Shown here: piece after piece, positions 6,921-10,710 of the stretch | Position numbering within the stretch: position 1 is the first letter of the stretch | Layout of the letters: each line of letters begins with the position of its first letter | Assembly (NCBI GenBank): GCA_947456345.1 | Contig: CANGQU010000006.1 | Location: 1 to 10,710, forward strand | Direction: 5' to 3' | DNA: 10,710 nt | Source of the DNA: Alphaproteobacteria bacterium | GTDB lineage: Bacteria > Pseudomonadota > Alphaproteobacteria > SHNJ01 | Made by a program: the position numbers and the translations under genes | The notes under the pieces: model-generated | What the model saw: the letters and a program-made list of their open reading frames with translations, nothing else | What the model was told of the DNA's origin: nothing | The model's database searches: none

Positions 6921-6996
6921 GTCATTCTGAGCGTAGCGAAGAATCTCGTGCAGTCACAATAGCTTGATCGAGATCCTTCGCTACGCTCAGGATGAC
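6921..6996. repeat. 76-bp dispersed-type palindrome
   Basis: Arms 6921-6948 and 6969-6996 are inverted copies matching at 26 of 28 positions around a 20-base centre. The arm starts GTCATTCTGAGCGTAGCGAA. As DNA it could form a cruciform; as RNA it would form a very stable hairpin. The sequence type (GTCATTCTGAGCG...) is one I recall as a dispersed repeat in many bacterial genomes. No clean target duplication is visible at its edges. It separates the AT-rich orphan from the pnt operon. Confidence 0.85.
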
Positions 6997-7208
6997 ATAA
7001 GTGTTAAGCTATCTATTGAATTTACTATAAACAAATTTCGCCATAACTGCTGTTACTAATTTGATTGAGAGCTTATTTCCAATCCCACCTGGTGATAGAT
7101 CCCGATTCCAAAAAGCACATAGTTAAATATATCCCCCCTTGCCTATGGCAGTGCTTGGCATTATGCTGCCGCCTCCTGTCTAAAATCCAATTCTGGGTCT
7201 TAAAATTT
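6997..7208. other. Leader region upstream of pntAA
   Basis: These 212 bp follow the palindrome and precede the pntAA ATG. They hold no gene that I can support. A reading frame in phase with pntAA runs back to a TTG at 7065, but the extra 48 codons have no counterpart in the family. The pnt promoter is expected here: TATAAA occurs at 7026-7031 (in ACTATAAACA), without a good -35 partner. The Shine-Dalgarno for the ATG at 7209 is poor, the nearest G-rich stretch being CTGGGTC at 7194-7200. Confidence 0.4.
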
Positions 7209-8348
7209 ATGAAAATCGCCGTCCTCAAAGAACGCCGCCTCGGTGAAAACCGCGTCGCCGCCATTCCCGAAACCGTTAAAAAATTCAAAGCCTTGGGTGC
7301 AACCGTTGCGGTCGAAACCGGCGCTGGTTTGGGTTCATCCATTCCCGATAGCGCGTTTGTGACGGCGGGGGCAGAGATCGCCGCCGATGCCAAAACCGCA
7401 CTTTTGGGCGCGAACGTAGTTTTAAAAATTCAACGGCCCATGACGGCAGCCGAAGGTGCGGATGAAATCGCTGCCCTGCCGCCGGGGGCGATGTTATTCG
7501 CCGCGCTCAACCCCTATGCCGCGCGCGAGGCGTTGCCTGCCTATGCGGCGGGAAAAATTTCTGCCTTTGCCATGGAATTGATGCCGCGCATCACCCGCGC
7601 GCAGTCGATGGATATTTTATCGTCGCAGGCGAATTTGGCCGGGTACCGTGCCGTGCTCGAAGCCGCATATGAATTCACCCGCGCCTTGCCGATGATGATG
7701 ACGGCGGCGGGCACGGTTGCGCCCGCACGTGTGTTGGTCTTGGGTGCTGGCGTCGCGGGTTTACAGGCTATTGCCACCGCTAAACGTTTGGGCGCTATTG
7801 TTTCGGCCTTTGATGTCCGCCCCGCCGTGAAGGAACAAGTGCAATCGTTAGGCGCAACTTTTGTCGAGGTCGATCCCGAAGCCGCCAAAGCTGCCGAAAC
7901 CAGCGGCGGCTATGCCAAAGAAATGGATGACGAATACAAACGCAAGCAAGCCGCCAAAATCCACGAGACGTTGAAAAAAACCGATATCGCCATTTCAACC
8001 GCCCTGATTCCCGGCAAACCGGCCCCCGTGTTGATTACCGAGGAGATGGTCCGCGACATGAAACCCGGTTCGGTCATCGTCGATATGGCGGTCGAAGCGG
8101 GCGGGAATTGCCCCTTGTCGGAATTGGGCAAGGTGGTGGTGAAGCACGGCGTGACCCTGATCGGCCACGCTAATTTGCCCAGCCGCATCGCCACGGATGC
8201 AAGCGCCCTGTTCGCGCGCAATTTATTCAATTTCGTATCGCCTATGATCGGCAAAGGCGGCAACATCGCCTTGGCGTTGGACGACGAGCTGGTCAAAGCC
8301 ACGTTATTGACGCATGCCGGTCAAGTCGTGCATGCGAGTTTTAAATAA
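7209..8348 (+). CDS. pntAA: NAD(P) transhydrogenase subunit alpha 1 (domain I)
   Basis: This subunit is the NAD(H)-binding domain I of proton-translocating transhydrogenase, which reduces NADP with NADH at the cost of the proton gradient. Starting at MKIAVLKERR it has 379 residues, close to the 384 of Rhodospirillum rubrum PntAA and much shorter than E. coli PntA, where domain I is fused to membrane helices. Key residues fall at the R. rubrum positions: the RQD loop R127, Q132 and D135 (in RITRAQSMD), the Rossmann motif GAGVAGL (179-185) and D202 in FDVRP. It is soluble and docks on the membrane part made by the next two genes. An upstream in-frame TTG at 7065 is rejected as start because the family begins at MKIAV. 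The gap to pntAB is 105 bp, unusually long inside this operon, and is occupied by a GC-rich hairpin pair. Confidence 0.96.
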   Translation: MKIAVLKERRLGENRVAAIPETVKKFKALGATVAVETGAGLGSSIPDSAFVTAGAEIAADAKTALLGANVVLKIQRPMTAAEGADEIAALPPGAMLFAALNPYAAREALPAYAAGKISAFAMELMPRITRAQSMDILSSQANLAGYRAVLEAAYEFTRALPMMMTAAGTVAPARVLVLGAGVAGLQAIATAKRLGAIVSAFDVRPAVKEQVQSLGATFVEVDPEAAKAAETSGGYAKEMDDEYKRKQAAKIHETLKKTDIAISTALIPGKPAPVLITEEMVRDMKPGSVIVDMAVEAGGNCPLSELGKVVVKHGVTLIGHANLPSRIATDASALFARNLFNFVSPMIGKGGNIALALDDELVKATLLTHAGQVVHASFK

Positions 8349-8355
8349 AATTACT

Positions 8356-8431
8356 CCCTCCCCTTTAGGGGAGGGTTGGGGTGGGGCTGTTGTGTAATAG
8401 CCCCCTCCCAGCCTCCCCCAAATGGGGGAGG
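8356..8431. repeat. GC-rich twin hairpin between pntAA and pntAB
   Basis: There are two perfect 8-bp hairpins: CCCTCCCC-TTTA-GGGGAGGG (8356-8375) and CCTCCCCC-AAAT-GGGGGAGG (8412-8431). The stretches between them also pair, GGGGCT (8383-8388) with AGCCCC (8399-8404), so the whole element can fold as one long imperfect stem or as separate hairpins. The second hairpin is not followed by a T run, and pntAB has a strong AGGAG ribosome site just after it. The sequence resembles the CTCCCTCCCCT...-type dispersed repeat that I recall from many bacteria. Confidence 0.8.
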
Positions 8432-8453
8432 AGCCTTAATTTAGGAGTACCAC

Positions 8454-8864
8454 ATGACCACGACCTCGACCGAAGTATTATCCGCAGCCGAGCAATTGGC
8501 GCAAGCCGCACAAAAAGCGGCTGAATTGGGCCGCAATTTGCAATTGGCGGAAATGGCGCAGCATTCGGCTGCATCGCCGTTTTTGCTGGGCTTGACCGTC
8601 TTTGCTTTGGCGTGTTTTGTCGGCTATTACGTCGTCTGGCGGGTTACCCCTGCTTTACATTCACCGCTGATGGCGGTGACCAACGCCGTTTCGTCGGTGA
8701 TTATCGTCGGTGCGATTTTAGCCGCTGGCCTGGCCAGCGATGGCACGGCCAGGATGATGGGCTTGCTGGCGGTCGTGCTCGCTTCGGTCAATATCTTTGG
8801 TGGGTTTATCGTCACGCAACGGATGTTGGAGATGTTCAAGAAAAAAGCAATTAGTAAAAAGTAA
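8454..8864 (+). CDS. pntAB: NAD(P) transhydrogenase subunit alpha 2 (membrane)
   Basis: This 136-residue protein is the small membrane subunit of transhydrogenase, equivalent to the C-terminal membrane helices of E. coli PntA; R. rubrum PntAB is of similar size (139). After a charged alanine-rich N-terminal segment (1-40), three hydrophobic helices are visible at about 42-64, 72-92 and 101-121. The loop and start of the second helix, [19 protein letters not shown] (about 64-82), is the hallmark of the family. With PntB it forms the proton channel of domain II. The start is well supported by AGGAG (8443-8447) six bases upstream. The last codons and the TAA lie inside the heptad array at 8854-8916, so the C-terminal KKAISKK may vary between strains if the array does. 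Confidence 0.96.
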   Translation: MTTTSTEVLSAAEQLAQAAQKAAELGRNLQLAEMAQHSAASPFLLGLTVFALACFVGYYVVWRVTPALHSPLMAVTNAVSSVIIVGAILAAGLASDGTARMMGLLAVVLASVNIFGGFIVTQRMLEMFKKKAISKK

Positions 8865-8916
8865 TTGGTAATCGGTATTTTCAATTACCAATTACTGCTG
8901 ACCGACCACCACTCAC
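8854..8916. repeat. Heptad array, GTNNNNN units then NNNNNAC units
   Basis: From 8854 the sequence reads in exact 7-bp steps: GTAAAAA, GTAATTG, GTAATCG, GTATTTT (8854-8881), then CAATTAC, CAATTAC, TGCTGAC, CGACCAC, CACTCAC (8882-8916). All four left units begin with GT and all five right units end with AC. AGTAATTGGTAAT (8860-8872) and ATTACCAATTACT (8884-8896) are perfect 13-bp inverted arms, in phase with the heptads, around an 11-base loop. The array overlaps the pntAB stop codon (8862-8864) and ends two bases before the AGGA ribosome site of pntB (8919-8922). Confidence 0.8.
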
Positions 8917-8929
8917 CCAGGATTTAATC

Positions 8930-10354
8930 ATGTCCGCCAATATTTCGACCTTGCTCTATTTGATTTCCGCCATTTGCTTTATCATGGCTTTGCGCGGCCT
9001 ATCGCACCCCGAAACCGCGCAAAATGGCAACCGGTTTGGGATGGCGGGGATGGCATTGGCGATCTTCACATCGCTGATGATGCCGAATATGGGTAACTAT
9101 ATTGAAATCCTGATCGCGATTGCGATTGGTGCCGTGATCGGCACGGTGATCGCCAAAAAAATTCAAATGACCGCCTTGCCGCAATTGGTGGCGGCGTTCC
9201 ACTCCTTGGTAGGCTTGGCCGCCGTATGCGTGGCCGGGGCGGCGTTTTATGCGCCGGACACTTTTGGCATTCTGCATGCCGATGCGGATGGCAGCGCCAG
9301 CATTCATGCCGCTAGCTTGCTCGAAATCGGTTTGGGCGTGGCGATTGGCGCGATTACTTTTACGGGCTCGATCATCGCCTTTGGCAAATTGCAGGGTCTG
9401 GTTTCCGGCAAACCATTGGTGTTCACCGGCCAGCATAAATTGAACGCGCTGATCGGCGCGGGCATTTTGTTTTTGGTTGCGGTGTTAATGCTCAGCGAGT
9501 CGCATCTGGTTTTCTGGGCGTTGGTGGTTTTGTCGCTGGTTATCGGGTTTTTGTTGATTCTGCCCATCGGCGGCGCCGACATGCCCGTGGTGGTATCCAT
9601 GCTGAATTCCTATTCCGGCTGGGCAGCGGCGGCGACGGGTTTTACGTTGAACAATCATTTATTGATCATCACCGGCGCTTTGGTCGGTTCGTCCGGCGCG
9701 ATTTTGTCCTACATTATGTGCAAGGGCATGAATCGCTCCATCGTCAACGTTATCCTGGGCGGTTTTGGCGGCGATAGCAGCACGGGCGCTGCGGCCACCA
9801 GCAGCGGCGGCGACAAAGCCGTCAAACCCGGCAGCGCCGAAGACGCGGCATTCATTATGAAAAACGCGCAAAGCGTCATCATCGTCCCCGGTTACGGCAT
9901 GGCGGTAGCGCAGGCGCAGCATGCGTTGCGCGAAATGGCCGATTTATTAAAAGCCGAGGGGGTCAGCGTCAAATACGCTATCCACCCCGTCGCGGGCCGC
10001 ATGCCCGGCCACATGAACGTGCTGTTGGCCGAGGCTAACGTGCCCTATGACGACGTGTTCGAATTGGACGATATCAACCGCGATTTCGCCTCGGCCGACG
10101 TGGCGTTTGTGATTGGCGCGAACGATGTCACCAACCCCGCCGCCAAAACCGATCCCAAATCGCCGATTTTCGGCATGCCCATTTTGGAAGTGGAAAAGGC
10201 GAAAACCGTGTTGTTCATCAAACGCTCGATGGCCTCAGGTTACGCCGGGGTGGATAACGAATTATTCTTCCGCCCCAATACCATGATGCTGTTTGGCGAT
10301 GCCAAAAAAGTTACCGAGACAGTCGTCAAAACCCTTAGCGGCAGCGGGCATTGA
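8930..10354 (+). CDS. pntB: NAD(P) transhydrogenase subunit beta
   Basis: This 474-residue protein carries the rest of the membrane domain II and the NADP(H)-binding domain III. Residues 1 to about 265 contain around nine hydrophobic helices, with H91 (in AAFHSLVG), the equivalent of E. coli beta-His91 in the proton path, and D217 in GADMPVVVSMLNSYSGW. A glycine/serine/alanine-rich linker (about 278-303) leads to domain III: VPGYGMAVAQAQ (319-330), HPVAGRMPGHMNVLLAEA (352-369), IGANDVTNPAA (395-405) and KRSMASGYAGVDNELF (431-446), all typical of NADP(H) binding. The length is complete for the family. AGGA lies seven bases before the ATG. It is the last gene of the pnt operon and ends 27 bp before a bidirectional terminator. 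Confidence 0.97.
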   Translation: MSANISTLLYLISAICFIMALRGLSHPETAQNGNRFGMAGMALAIFTSLMMPNMGNYIEILIAIAIGAVIGTVIAKKIQMTALPQLVAAFHSLVGLAAVCVAGAAFYAPDTFGILHADADGSASIHAASLLEIGLGVAIGAITFTGSIIAFGKLQGLVSGKPLVFTGQHKLNALIGAGILFLVAVLMLSESHLVFWALVVLSLVIGFLLILPIGGADMPVVVSMLNSYSGWAAAATGFTLNNHLLIITGALVGSSGAILSYIMCKGMNRSIVNVILGGFGGDSSTGAAATSSGGDKAVKPGSAEDAAFIMKNAQSVIIVPGYGMAVAQAQHALREMADLLKAEGVSVKYAIHPVAGRMPGHMNVLLAEANVPYDDVFELDDINRDFASADVAFVIGANDVTNPAAKTDPKSPIFGMPILEVEKAKTVLFIKRSMASGYAGVDNELFFRPNTMMLFGDAKKVTETVVKTLSGSGH

Positions 10355-10380
10355 TTACCCCTACCAGCGACTAAAAAATA

Positions 10381-10410
10381 AAAAACCCCGCCATCGCTGG
10401 CAGGGTTTTT
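10381..10410. terminator. Bidirectional terminator between pntB and rpsU
   Basis: AAAAACCCCGCCA and TGGCAGGGTTTTT form a 13-bp stem with one C/A mismatch around a TCGC loop. The + strand has a T run at the base of the stem (10406-10410), and the minus strand reads into TTTTTTATTTTTTAG. It therefore serves both the rightward pntB and the convergent leftward rpsU transcripts. Confidence 0.88.
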
Positions 10411-10442
10411 GTTGAATCGGCAGGGCCGAACAAAACAGCGTC

Positions 10443-10661
10443 TTAGAATCCTTCGCTTTGCAGCTTCTTGCGCTGTAATTTGCGCAAGCGGCGCACCGCT
10501 TCGGATTTTTCGCGGGCTTTGCGCTGCGACGGCTTTTCATAATGCCGACGGAGCTTCATTTCCCGGAATACGCCTTCGCGTTGCAGCTTTTTCTTCAAAG
10601 CGCGCATCGCTTGTTCGACGTTATTATCACGAACGATAATTTCCACCTGAATCACTTCCAT
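10443..10661 (-). CDS. rpsU: Small ribosomal subunit protein bS21
   Basis: This 72-residue, very basic protein is bS21 of the 30S subunit, where it helps select and bind messenger RNA at initiation. The core [55 protein letters not shown] is typical of alphaproteobacteria. Its lysine/arginine-rich C-terminus is normal. The first residues MEVIQVE make it a few residues longer than the usual start just before VRDNN. The ATG has no clear Shine-Dalgarno, whereas GGAAG lies eight bases before an in-frame GTG at codon 6, so translation could start there instead. The gene converges on pntB across a shared terminator. The 49 bp from its start to the window edge hold no feature that I can support. Confidence 0.95.
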   Translation of the reverse strand: MEVIQVEIIVRDNNVEQAMRALKKKLQREGVFREMKLRRHYEKPSQRKAREKSEAVRRLRKLQRKKLQSEGF

Positions 10662-10710
10662 TCTAATGTAAATTTGGCCCGGGTTATTCCGCGCCAGTAG
10701 GCGATGTTAT

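Noticed and set aside
7152..7168. Sigma-54-like promoter TTGGCATTATGCTGCC upstream of pntAA
   Set aside because: The distance between the GG and GC elements is one base short of the required spacing, which normally abolishes sigma-54 promoters.
7065..7208. 48-codon N-terminal extension of pntAA from TTG
   Set aside because: Family members begin at the MKIAVLKERR equivalent, and with that start the RQD loop falls at R. rubrum positions 127/132/135. The extension is cysteine/leucine-rich with no homology that I recognise.
10409..10639. + strand frame opposite rpsU
   Set aside because: It is an antisense shadow of a clearly conserved bS21 gene.

Overview
The window looks like ordinary chromosome from an alphaproteobacterium. 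The evidence is the three-gene transhydrogenase operon (separate pntAA, pntAB and pntB, the arrangement known from Rhodospirillum rubrum), a bS21 protein of alphaproteobacterial type, and moderately GC-rich coding DNA. I cannot place it to genus. Two genes (141-860 and 6226-6897) are visibly more AT-rich than the rest and look acquired.

Layout from left to right. A + strand intrinsic terminator (51-91) closes a gene that lies off the left edge. It faces an unrecognised single-pass membrane protein on the minus strand (141-860), which has a good sigma-70 promoter with a perfect 19-bp palindrome between its -35 and -10 boxes. Next to that promoter sits a 174-bp MITE-like element (921-1094) with perfect 20-bp terminal inverted repeats and TA target duplications; its right end coincides with the stop codon of a long-chain acyl-CoA synthetase gene (minus, 1092-2828). 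Divergent from that are a PepF/M3 oligoendopeptidase (2904-4703) and an ABC1/ADCK-type atypical kinase (4787-6124). An AT-rich all-helical orphan with a HEPN-like RNxxxxH motif follows (6226-6897). Then come pntAA (7209-8348), pntAB (8454-8864) and pntB (8930-10354), which together encode the proton-translocating NAD(P) transhydrogenase. A bidirectional terminator (10381-10410) separates pntB from convergent rpsU (10443-10661, minus).

The genes are mostly familiar. The more unusual content is in the spacers: at least five contain a distinct palindromic or periodic repeat. The most striking are two spacers, pepF/kinase (4706-4778) and pntAB/pntB (8854-8916), built almost entirely of 7-bp units: a run of GTNNNNN heptads followed by a run of inverted NNNNNAC heptads. 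Each array begins at or close to the upstream stop codon and ends just before the Shine-Dalgarno sequence of the next gene. The five variable bases differ between the two loci while the GT/AC spacing is kept. The pnt operon therefore carries a different inverted repeat before pntAA, between pntAA and pntAB, and between pntAB and pntB. I found no CRISPR array, tRNA, rRNA or transposase gene.
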